Positions 1 to 6,222 of a DNA stretch of 6,222 bases are shown piece after piece. Within the stretch, counting starts at the first letter, position 1. Each line of letters starts with the position of its first letter. The notes beneath the pieces are model-generated. The model was not told the DNA's origin, made no database searches, and saw only the letters and a program-made list of their open reading frames with translations. The DNA lies in the NCBI GenBank assembly GCA_945888565.1, contig CAMDAL010000251.1:1-6222 (forward strand), read 5' to 3'. Source of the stretch: Devosia equisanguinis. GTDB taxonomy: Bacteria; Pseudomonadota; Alphaproteobacteria; Rhizobiales; Devosiaceae. The translations under genes were made by a program, and so were the position numbers.

Positions 1-577
1 GGCGCGGGATGGCGATCAGCACCACCAGCAGTCCGGCGGGCACGAAAACCGCGTTGTACTTGCTGAGCCCGGCAAGGCCCAGGAACAGGGCGCCAAGGTA
101 GAGATCGGCGTGGCGCTCGGTCCCGTCGAGCACGCCACCGAGATAGCGGCCGATCAGCAGCAGCGCCGGCGCGGCAAAGCAAATCAGCAGATGATCGGGG
201 TAGTTCAGCGTCGTCAGCGCGTTGAACAGCGGCGAGGCGCAGAGTACCGCAAGGCCGAGCCAGAAATACCCGACCGGATCGTGCGGGGCGATCCAGCGGG
301 CCGCACGGCGCAGCGTGTAGGCCAGTACCAGGAAGGTGACGAACGCCGGCAGGTGCAGGCCAGCCGGGGTCCAGCCGAGCAGCAGCCGGCCGATCGCAGA
401 CGTCCAGCCGACCAGCGGGGCGTGGTCGTAGTAGGACAGCTGCAGGTGGCCGCCCCAGAGCCAGTAATACGCCTCATCGCCGTTGGGGGGGACCACCACG
501 CCATAGAGTATCTTCAGCAGCACGAAGTAGGCGACGGCGACTTGCAGCAGGACGAGGCTGCGCCGCGTCGAGTGCAC
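1..577 (-). CDS. GT39/ArnT-like membrane glycosyltransferase, N-terminal part (runs off window)
   Basis: Integral inner-membrane glycosyltransferase that would transfer a sugar from a polyprenyl-phosphate donor to an acceptor on the periplasmic side (family knowledge). Only the first 192 codons are present; the frame is open to base 1. From the GTG at 577, a first membrane helix spans about residues 8-29. It is followed by 'GDEAYYW' (33-39) and 'LSYYDHAPLVGW' (47-58). An acidic pair (D34-E35) just after TM1, plus a YYDHxP motif, is the hallmark of the GT39/PMT/ArnT first periplasmic loop, where D/E residues are catalytic. Several more hydrophobic segments follow. The start is uncertain: GTG 577 has GGAAGG 13 bases upstream. 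TTG 616 is also in frame, adds 13 residues and has GGGGCG 4 bases upstream. The in-frame stop is at 647-649. The gene is codirectional with the LacI gene, about 100 bases downstream of it. Acceptor and donor cannot be told; lipid A modification is only one possibility. Confidence 0.85.
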   Translation of the reverse strand, partial: MHSTRRSLVLLQVAVAYFVLLKILYGVVVPPNGDEAYYWLWGGHLQLSYYDHAPLVGWTSAIGRLLLGWTPAGLHLPAFVTFLVLAYTLRRAARWIAPHDPVGYFWLGLAVLCASPLFNALTTLNYPDHLLICFAAPALLLIGRYLGGVLDGTERHADLYLGALFLGLAGLSKYNAVFVPAGLLVVLIAIPR

Positions 578-677
578 CGCATGCGCGCTGCCTTCCGTAA
601 CCGATACTGATGCCAAGATGCGCCCCAAGTCCCCACGACTTGTCTGTCACCCCAAGCGTCTTGGCGCAACCGAAAAG

Positions 678-1724
678 TCAGGCTGGGCGGGTGCTTTCAC
701 GCACCACGAGTTCGGCGCGCAGGGTCACATGCACCGGGTCGTCGCCGGGAATGACGCCCTCGATGATGTCGATCAGGGTGTTGGTGGCGAAGCGGCCGAT
801 ATCCTCGCGCGGCTGGCGCATGGTGGTGAGCGGCGGGGCGGCATAGGCGGCGACGGCGATATCGTCGAAGCCGATCACCGAGAGGTCGCGCGGGCAGTCG
901 AGGCCGGCGAGTCGCAGCCGGTGGATCAGGCCGATCGCCATCTCGTCATTGCCGCAGAACATTGCCGTGGGGCGTTCGCGCAGCGCCAGCAGCTGTTCGC
1001 CGGCGGCGATGCCGGTGGCGAGGGTATGGTCCCCCTGCATCATCCACTCGGGTCGGATCGGCAGTCCGGCCTCCCGCATCGCCTGTTCGAAGCCCAACCG
1101 CCGCTCGTGGAAGGACTTGTTGCGCGAAGGGCTCATCAGGTGACCGATCTGCCGGTGCCCGAGCCCGATCAGGTGACGTGTGGCGCGGGCCGCCGCGGCG
1201 CGGTTGTCGATCAGGACGGAGTTGACCCGCGGATCTGGAATCTCGTCATAGGCGGCAACGAGCGGCAGGTTGGGGCCTTCCTCGTTCCGGGCATTGATGC
1301 CGAAGGTATCGAGCGAGCCATCGAACAGCAGCAGGCCATCGGCGCGGTTCGAGTGGAGGTAGTCCGCCAGCCAGCGGTCTGGATCGCCGCCGATGCGCGT
1401 GGCGACGAGTATGGAATAGCCGCGCTCTGAACCGGCGCGGATTACCGCGTCGAGGATGGTCGAATAGTACGGATTGCCGATGTTCGGAGCTGCCATCAGA
1501 ATCGTCCGCGCGTTGCGCAGGCGCAGCGACCGGGCGGCCTGGTTGATGGTGTAGCCGGTGGCGCTGACTGCCGCCAGAACGCGCTCACGGGTGATCTTCG
1601 ACACGCGTTCGGGGCTCGACAACACCCGGCTCACGGTGGCTGCCGAAACGTTGGCTTCGCGCGCAACGTCCTGAATTGTCGGTGTTTTCCGGATAGGTAC
1701 CATGGCTCGGCAGCACTCCCTCAT
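678..1724 (-). CDS. LacI/GalR-family transcriptional regulator
   Basis: DNA-binding sugar-responsive regulator, probably the repressor of the divergent transport operon. The 348-residue product has the usual family length and layout. The N-terminal helix-turn-helix is 'PTIQDVAREANVSAATVSRVL' in part (about 14-36). The hinge segment 'NQAARSLRLR' (61-70) follows, then a periplasmic-binding-protein-like effector domain with 'GNPYY' (83-87), 'CGNDEMAIG' (257-265), 'VIGFDDIAVA' (283-292) and 'PLTTMRQP' (298-305). The C-terminus has the typical '..VVRESTRP' ending. I chose ATG 1724 because AAGG of GGGAAAGG lies 5 bases upstream. ATG 1703 (341 aa, starting MVPIRKTPTIQDV) is closer to the conserved domain but has its purine run 12 bases away. 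An ATG at 1802 is in frame but lies inside an operator palindrome and would add 26 unlikely residues. The two palindromes upstream have the CpG-centred form this family binds. Target operon and effector are inferred from position. Confidence 0.95.
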   Translation of the reverse strand: MRECCRAMVPIRKTPTIQDVAREANVSAATVSRVLSSPERVSKITRERVLAAVSATGYTINQAARSLRLRNARTILMAAPNIGNPYYSTILDAVIRAGSERGYSILVATRIGGDPDRWLADYLHSNRADGLLLFDGSLDTFGINARNEEGPNLPLVAAYDEIPDPRVNSVLIDNRAAAARATRHLIGLGHRQIGHLMSPSRNKSFHERRLGFEQAMREAGLPIRPEWMMQGDHTLATGIAAGEQLLALRERPTAMFCGNDEMAIGLIHRLRLAGLDCPRDLSVIGFDDIAVAAYAAPPLTTMRQPREDIGRFATNTLIDIIEGVIPGDDPVHVTLRAELVVRESTRPA

Positions 1725-1755
1725 AGCTGCCTTTCCCGCACTGCATAGATCGACC

Positions 1756-1784
1756 TTGACACATCCGCAAGGAATGTCTGAAAC
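1756..1784 (+). promoter_or_regulatory. possible sigma70-type promoter of the transport operon
   Basis: A perfect TTGACA (1756-1761) is followed after 17 bases by TGAAAC (1779-1784), which matches the -10 consensus at only three of six positions. Transcription would start near 1790, inside the first palindrome (1788-1801), so a bound LacI-type protein would block it. The -35 match and the spacing to the operator support the call; the weak -10 does not. It would give a leader of about 150 bases before the binding-protein gene. Confidence 0.35.
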
Positions 1785-1787
1785 TCC

Positions 1788-1801
1788 TGCAATCGATTGC
1801 A
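1788..1801. promoter_or_regulatory. LacI-family operator, site 1
   Basis: TGCAATCGATTGCA is a perfect 14-base palindrome centred on CpG, the standard form for LacI/GalR-family operators. It lies between the divergent regulator and binding-protein genes, 64 bases from the regulator's start codon. It differs from site 2 only at one symmetric position (C/G instead of T/A). It would cover the start point of the promoter proposed at 1756-1784. Binding by the neighbouring regulator is inferred. Confidence 0.75.
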
Positions 1802-1820
1802 TTGGACTTTCGTTGGAGTT

Positions 1821-1838
1821 CGTGTAATCGATTACACG
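1821..1838. promoter_or_regulatory. LacI-family operator, site 2
   Basis: CGTGTAATCGATTACACG is a perfect 18-base palindrome centred on CpG. Its core TGTAATCGATTACA (1823-1836) matches site 1 as TGYAATCGATTRCA, with centres exactly 35 bases apart. Its outer GTGTAA/TTACAC half-sites resemble GalR-type operators. Being longer and more perfect, it may be the stronger site. It lies about 100 bases before the binding-protein start codon. Confidence 0.8.
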
Positions 1839-1941
1839 CTGACGGCATCGGGCGGCCCTCCCAAGAGAGAGCCCCGAGCCGCCTGAGGCAATTTCGCGAG
1901 GGGCGAGTTCGCTCCTGGGTGAACGTTGGGAGGACTACATT
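1839..1941 (+). promoter_or_regulatory. leader region and ribosome binding site of the transport operon
   Basis: This is a non-coding stretch between the second operator and the binding-protein ATG. It ends with a strong Shine-Dalgarno sequence, GGGAGGA (1928-1934), 7 bases before the start codon, which fits high expression of a binding protein. GGCGGC (1851-1856) can pair with GCCGCC (1878-1883) around a 21-base loop, a modest stem with no clear role. I see no riboswitch or leader peptide here. Confidence 0.6.
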
Positions 1942-3192
1942 ATGAAGCTTATTATGTCGGCAACGGCCTTGATGGCCGCTGCCCTGCTTGGCAGCACGTC
2001 TGTACGCGCCGCTGATGTTGAAGTCGTTCACTGGTGGACGTCGGGTGGCGAGCAGGCGGCTGTGTCCGTGTTCGCCAACGAGTTGGATGCCACCGGCGAC
2101 AAGTGGATCGACGGCGCCATCGCGCTGGGCGAAACCGCTCGTGCTACCGTCATGCAGCGCGCCCTCGGTGGCGATCCGCCGGACGCTTCGCAGTTCAACC
2201 CGGGCCGTCAGTACGAAGAACTGATCGCTGCCGGGCTGCTGCTCGACCTGACTCCGCTTGCCGAGAGTGAAGGCTGGGCCAACTTCATCCGCCCGGCGCA
2301 GATCGCCGAGCCGTGCCTGATCGACGGCAAGTGGTGGTGTGTTCCGGTGAACATCCACATGCAGAACTGGGCCTGGGCGTCGGTCGCGGCGTTCCAGAAG
2401 GCCGGACTTGAAGTTCCGACCACCTGGGACGACTACCTGGCCGCTCTGCCCAAGCTGAAGGAAGCGGGCGTCATCCCGTTCGCCGTCGGCGGTGACGGTG
2501 GTGGCTGGCAGATTTCTCTGCTTGCCAACCAGCTCATCCTTGCCCAGCTCGGCGCTGGTCCCGTCGAGCAGGTCTGGAAAGACAAGAACCTCGAAGTCGC
2601 CGGTGGCCCGGAAGTCCTCAAGGCTTTCCAGACGCTGAAGGGTCTGGGTGAGTTTGCCGACGATGGTTCGCCGAACCGCTCGTGGGCCGACACTACCTCG
2701 CTGGTCATCCAGGGCGAAGCTGCCCTGCAGGTGATGGGTGACTGGGCTCAGGGTGAATTCCAGGTTGCCGGCCAGAAGCCGGGCGTCGACTACGCCTGTC
2801 TCCTCGGGCCGCTGGTTGCCGAGCCGAAGTATGTCCGCACCGGTGGCGACATCTTCGTGTTCTTCAAGCAGAACGATCCGGAAGTCGAGCGCGCCCAGCT
2901 CTCGCTGGCCTCGCTGATGGTGAACCCGCGCACCCAGGCGCTGTTCAACACCGCCAAGGGTTCTGCTCCGATCCGTGACGACGTCGACATGTCGCTCGCC
3001 AATGACTGCATGAAGGCAGCCATCGACGTGCTGAAGCAGGACGGCTCGGTTGTTCCCGATGCCAACCAGTGGCGCAACGAGGCCTTCACCACGGCCCAGA
3101 ACGCCATCTTCTCGGACCTGATCTACAACGACGCGACCACTCCGGAAGCGGCCCAGGCGCAGTTCGTCGAACTGCTGCGTAACGCCGAGTAA
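1942..3192 (+). CDS. ABC sugar transporter, periplasmic substrate-binding protein (family 1, glucose/mannose-like)
   Basis: Periplasmic receptor that captures a carbohydrate and hands it to the permeases encoded downstream. The 416-residue precursor begins with a Sec signal peptide: MK, a hydrophobic core to about residue 17, and a likely cleavage after V-R-A at residue 23. The mature protein starts 'ADVEVVHWWTSGGE', a first beta strand typical of CUT1 binding proteins, in particular the glucose/mannose (GtsA-like) group. Other recognisable segments are 'DGKWWCVPVNIH' (128-139) followed by 'NWAW', 'TTWDDYLAALPKLKEAGVIPFAVGG' in part (160-184), and 'GDWAQGEF' (266-273). The trp-rich cleft residues fit sugar stacking. 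There are four cysteines (C125, C133, C286, C356), which could form disulfides in the periplasm. The start is decided by the strong ribosome binding site and the signal peptide. This is the first gene of the operon, directly behind the two LacI-type operators. Glucose or mannose is the best guess for substrate; other hexoses or oligosaccharides remain possible. Confidence 0.95.
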   Translation: MKLIMSATALMAAALLGSTSVRAADVEVVHWWTSGGEQAAVSVFANELDATGDKWIDGAIALGETARATVMQRALGGDPPDASQFNPGRQYEELIAAGLLLDLTPLAESEGWANFIRPAQIAEPCLIDGKWWCVPVNIHMQNWAWASVAAFQKAGLEVPTTWDDYLAALPKLKEAGVIPFAVGGDGGGWQISLLANQLILAQLGAGPVEQVWKDKNLEVAGGPEVLKAFQTLKGLGEFADDGSPNRSWADTTSLVIQGEAALQVMGDWAQGEFQVAGQKPGVDYACLLGPLVAEPKYVRTGGDIFVFFKQNDPEVERAQLSLASLMVNPRTQALFNTAKGSAPIRDDVDMSLANDCMKAAIDVLKQDGSVVPDANQWRNEAFTTAQNAIFSDLIYNDATTPEAAQAQFVELLRNAE

Positions 3193-3198
3193 ACTGAC

Positions 3199-3282
3199 AT
3201 GATCTGGCGGCGGTTCGGCTTTCAGCGCCGGGCCGCCGTTCTGATCTTTGCCATCGGCTATGCGGGGATCGAGCACGAGTGA
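3199..3282 (+). CDS. possible small ORF (27 aa) in the intercistronic gap
   Basis: An ATG at 3199, six bases after the binding-protein stop, opens a 27-codon frame with a basic N-terminus (MIWRRFGFQRR) and a short hydrophobic middle (AAVLIFAIGYAG). Its TGA (3280-3282) overlaps the GTG start of the first permease (3279-3281) in a GTGA junction. This could couple translation of the permease to the upstream message. No ribosome binding site stands out before it, and it contains the strong stem-loop at 3206-3240. Chance is therefore the simpler explanation, and I do not assign it a function. Confidence 0.2.
   Translation: MIWRRFGFQRRAAVLIFAIGYAGIEHE
3206..3240 (+). promoter_or_regulatory. intercistronic stem-loop between binding-protein and permease genes
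   Basis: Bases 3208-3219 pair without a break with 3227-3238: CGGCGG with CCGCCG, two T-G wobbles (3214/3232, 3215/3231), then CGGC with GCCG, around the 7-base loop TTTCAGC. Two further G-T wobbles can extend the base. It lies 13 bases after the binding-protein stop and ends 38 bases before the permease start. No uninterrupted T-run follows (TTCTGATCTTTG), so a full terminator is unlikely. Known sugar ABC operons (such as malE-malF) carry stem-loops here that stop 3' decay or thin out read-through, so that more binding protein than permease is made. Confidence 0.75.
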
Positions 3283-4229
3283 CCACCATTTCTGCGACTG
3301 AACAGGAGCTCGCCGATCGCCAGCTCAAAGCGAGGGCCAGACGTCGGCGTCTGATGGGCAAACTGCCTGCCATTATCGGCACCCTGCCAATGATGATTGT
3401 GGCGATAGGCGTGTTCGTCATCGGCATCGCCTTCACGGTGGTCCTGTCGTTCACCAACACCAAGTTTTTCCTCATCAACATCGACTTCGTCGGGATGCGT
3501 CAGTACGACATCCTGTGGTCGACCCCCCGCTGGCTGCAATCGGTCGCCAATATCTGGCTCTACGGCTTCGGTCACATCGGGCTTTGCGTCGTGCTGGGCT
3601 TCCTGCTCGCGGTAGCGATGGACCAGCGCATCCGTGGCGAAGACGCATTCCGCACCATCTTCCTCTACCCCTTCGCGCTGTCGGCGGTGATCACCGGCCT
3701 CGTCTGGCAACTGATGCTTGACCCGATCTGGGGCCTGCAGGCGTACGTGCGCAGCCTCGGCTTCGCCGACTTTACCTTCGCGCCGCTCGCCAATGGCAGC
3801 ACTGCGCTCTACGGCATGATCATCGCCTCCACCTGGAACGGCGTGGGCGTCACCATGGCGATCCTGCTCGCCGGCCTGCGTGGCGTTGACGAGGAGATCT
3901 GGAAGGCGGCCAAGATCGACGGCATCCCGACCTGGCGCACCTATGTCTCCATCGTCATCCCGATGATGCGCGGCGCCACCGCCACGGCGCTGGTCCTGCT
4001 GGTCGTCAACACCGTGCGAACCTTCGACATCGTCATCGCCATGACCGGCGGTGGCCCGGGTATCTCGACGCAGATGCCCGCAACCTACGTCATCGATAGC
4101 ATCAATGCGCGCAACGTGGCACAGGGTACTGCCGGCGCGACTGTCATGCTGCTTCCCATTGCTGCACTGATCCTGCTGCAGGCATTCTTCCGTTGGCGCG
4201 CTGCGCGCATCAAAGCGAGGGCAGCATGA
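3279..4229 (+). CDS. ABC sugar transporter permease, MalF/GtsB-like (CUT1)
   Basis: Inner-membrane permease that forms the translocation path with the second permease. The 316 residues start with a basic cytoplasmic tail (LKARARRRR, 17-24). Hydrophobic segments lie at roughly 31-58, 92-116, 126-147, 176-200, 225-244 and 277-306. The cytoplasmic EAA loop, which docks on the ATPase, is seen as 'EEIWKAAKIDGIPTWRTYV' (205-223), followed by 'IPMM'. 'TGGGPG' (256-261) is a common CUT1 signature before the last helices. The start is GTG 3279, with a weak GGGGA 10 bases upstream. No better in-frame start is apparent: the nearby ATG at 3199 is in another frame and ends at this GTG. The weak start plus the upstream hairpin would lower expression relative to the binding protein. 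The stop overlaps the next start as ATGA, so the two permeases are probably translationally coupled and made in equal amounts. Confidence 0.95.
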   Translation: MTTISATEQELADRQLKARARRRRLMGKLPAIIGTLPMMIVAIGVFVIGIAFTVVLSFTNTKFFLINIDFVGMRQYDILWSTPRWLQSVANIWLYGFGHIGLCVVLGFLLAVAMDQRIRGEDAFRTIFLYPFALSAVITGLVWQLMLDPIWGLQAYVRSLGFADFTFAPLANGSTALYGMIIASTWNGVGVTMAILLAGLRGVDEEIWKAAKIDGIPTWRTYVSIVIPMMRGATATALVLLVVNTVRTFDIVIAMTGGGPGISTQMPATYVIDSINARNVAQGTAGATVMLLPIAALILLQAFFRWRAARIKARAA

Positions 4230-5146
4230 GCGCCGCCACCACATCCTACGGCGTCGAGCCATCGGGCCCGAAGCCCCGGCGCGTGACGCCAGCTCGCATC
4301 GGCATCTACGCCTTTCTCATCGTCGCGGCGATCTTCTTCCTGATCCCGCTGGCGGTGATGATCCTCACCTCGATGAAGCCCATGGACGAGATTCGCGGCG
4401 GCAACATCTTTGCCCTGCCGCTGAATCCGACGCTCGACTACTGGGTCAAGGCGTGGAGTTCGGCCTGTACCGGACGCGACTGCAACGGCCTCGCACCGGG
4501 CTTCTTCAACTCGATGAAGATCACCCTGCTGGCCGTGCCGATCTCGATCATCCTGTCGATGCTCAACGGCTACGCGCTCAGCTTCTGGCGCTTCCGCGGT
4601 TCGGAACTGATGTTCGGCCTCCTGGTATTCGGCGCCTTCGTGCCATTCCAGGTGCTGGTCTACCCCATCATCTTCGCGCTGAGCAGTGTGAAGCTGCCCT
4701 GGGGCGGCACGCTGTTCGGCACGCTGCCGGGCATCGTCATCGTGCACTCGATCTTCGGCATGCCGATCCTGACGCTGCTGTTCCGTAACTTCTTTGCCTC
4801 GCTGCCTGGCGAGCTGTTCAAGGCGGCGCGCGTCGATGGGGCAGGGTTCTGGCGCATCTTCTTCTCGGTGATGCTGCCAATGTCGGTTCCGATCACCATC
4901 GTGGCCGTCATCCTGCAGGTCACCGGCATCTGGAACGACTTCATCTTCGGCCTGGTGTTCGCCGGCCGCGAGAACCTGCCGATGACGGTACAACTCAACA
5001 ACATCGTGCGCACCTCCACCGGTACGGTCGAGTACAGCACCAACATGGCGGCGACGATCCTCACGGGTGCCGTGCCGCTGATCGTCTACTTTGTTTCCGG
5101 CAAGTGGTTCGTCCGCGGTATTGCTGCCGGCGCCGTGAAAGGCTGA
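4226..5146 (+). CDS. ABC sugar transporter permease, MalG/GtsC-like (CUT1)
   Basis: Second membrane subunit of the importer, partner of the preceding permease. The 306-residue product has a proline-rich cytoplasmic N-terminus, a first helix at about 24-48, a periplasmic loop with 'MKPMDEIRGGN' (50-60), then five further hydrophobic segments. The EAA loop is 'GELFKAARVDGAGFWRIFF' (195-213), followed by 'VMLPMS'. The periplasmic segment 'ACTGRDCNGLAPGFFNS' (80-96), with two cysteines (C81, C86), resembles the same region of glucose/mannose-type permeases and supports that grouping. The chosen start is ATG 4226, which overlaps the previous stop (ATGA) and has GAGGG 4 bases upstream. An in-frame ATG at 4193 would add 11 residues but lies inside the upstream gene without comparable support. 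The stop is 2 bases before the ATPase start codon. Confidence 0.95.
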   Translation: MSAATTSYGVEPSGPKPRRVTPARIGIYAFLIVAAIFFLIPLAVMILTSMKPMDEIRGGNIFALPLNPTLDYWVKAWSSACTGRDCNGLAPGFFNSMKITLLAVPISIILSMLNGYALSFWRFRGSELMFGLLVFGAFVPFQVLVYPIIFALSSVKLPWGGTLFGTLPGIVIVHSIFGMPILTLLFRNFFASLPGELFKAARVDGAGFWRIFFSVMLPMSVPITIVAVILQVTGIWNDFIFGLVFAGRENLPMTVQLNNIVRTSTGTVEYSTNMAATILTGAVPLIVYFVSGKWFVRGIAAGAVKG

Positions 5147-5148
5147 GA

Positions 5149-6222
<1,074 letters not shown>

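Noticed and set aside
110..610. 166-codon + strand frame
   Set aside because: It is a Q/R/E-rich mirror of the membrane glycosyltransferase on the - strand, which carries the GT39 motifs.
626..664. Small hairpins between the regulator and the glycosyltransferase (CAAGTC/GACTTG at 626-642 and CCAAG/CTTGG at 652-664)
   Set aside because: The stems have only 5-6 pairs and no T-run follows on either strand, so I cannot call a terminator.
618..1430. 270-codon + strand frame
   Set aside because: It is the antisense shadow of the LacI-family gene and has no recognisable domain.
1742..1770. TTGCGG and TATGCA on the - strand as the regulator's promoter
   Set aside because: Each hexamer matches the consensus at only three positions, and the start point would fall within the regulator's ribosome binding site.
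1803..1828. TTGGAC and TGTAAT as an alternative + strand promoter
   Set aside because: The spacer is only 14 bases, too short for sigma70; TGTAAT is better explained as the operator half-site.
1585..3276. 563-codon open frame on the - strand
   Set aside because: It is antisense to the binding protein and the start of the regulator, with low-complexity composition typical of GC-rich shadow frames. The + strand frame has a signal peptide, a ribosome binding site and recognised family motifs.
3258..4993. Two long - strand frames (3258-4262 and 4085-4993)
   Set aside because: They are antisense to the permeases and extremely rich in D, H, E, Q and R, the mirror of hydrophobic membrane codons. 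No start signals or domains are visible.

Overview
The window is a GC-rich bacterial chromosome segment. It carries a complete carbohydrate ABC-importer operon (CUT1 type) on the + strand. A LacI-family repressor gene is divergent on the - strand, and beyond it lies the first part of a GT39-type membrane glycosyltransferase gene. High GC at third codon positions, the gene style and the importer architecture suggest a proteobacterium, most likely an alphaproteobacterium of the Hyphomicrobiales/Devosia kind. That placement is an impression from protein style, not a computed result.

Layout. 1-577 (-): N-terminal 192 codons of a GT39/ArnT-like glycosyltransferase that runs off the left edge. 678-1724 (-): LacI/GalR-family regulator. 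1725-1941: divergent regulatory region with two perfect palindromes (1788-1801 and 1821-1838) sharing the form TGYAATCGATTRCA, a possible sigma70-type promoter, and the leader of the transport operon. 1942-3192 (+): periplasmic sugar-binding protein. 3206-3240: strong intercistronic stem-loop. 3279-4229 and 4226-5146 (+): two inner-membrane permeases, each with an EAA loop, overlapping by ATGA. 5149-6222 (+): MalK/UgpC-type ATPase whose stop codon is the last three bases of the window.

How the genes work together. The binding protein captures a sugar in the periplasm and delivers it to the permease heterodimer, and the ATPase dimer powers uptake. The LacI-type protein is the obvious candidate to bind the twin operators and repress the operon, and perhaps its own gene, until a sugar ligand appears. 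The 'WWTSGGE' start and 'PVNIH..NW' segment of the binding protein, and the 'ACTGRDCNGL' segment of the second permease, resemble glucose/mannose-type importers (GtsABC-like). The substrate is an inference.

The stem-loop after the binding-protein gene is the usual place for an element that keeps binding-protein mRNA more abundant than the permease message. I see no sign of a mobile element, CRISPR array, RNA gene or novel defence-type system. The window is a well-organised but ordinary sugar-uptake locus. The parts most worth a second look are the operator pair, the intercistronic hairpin with its nested small ORF, and the uncertain start of the glycosyltransferase gene.
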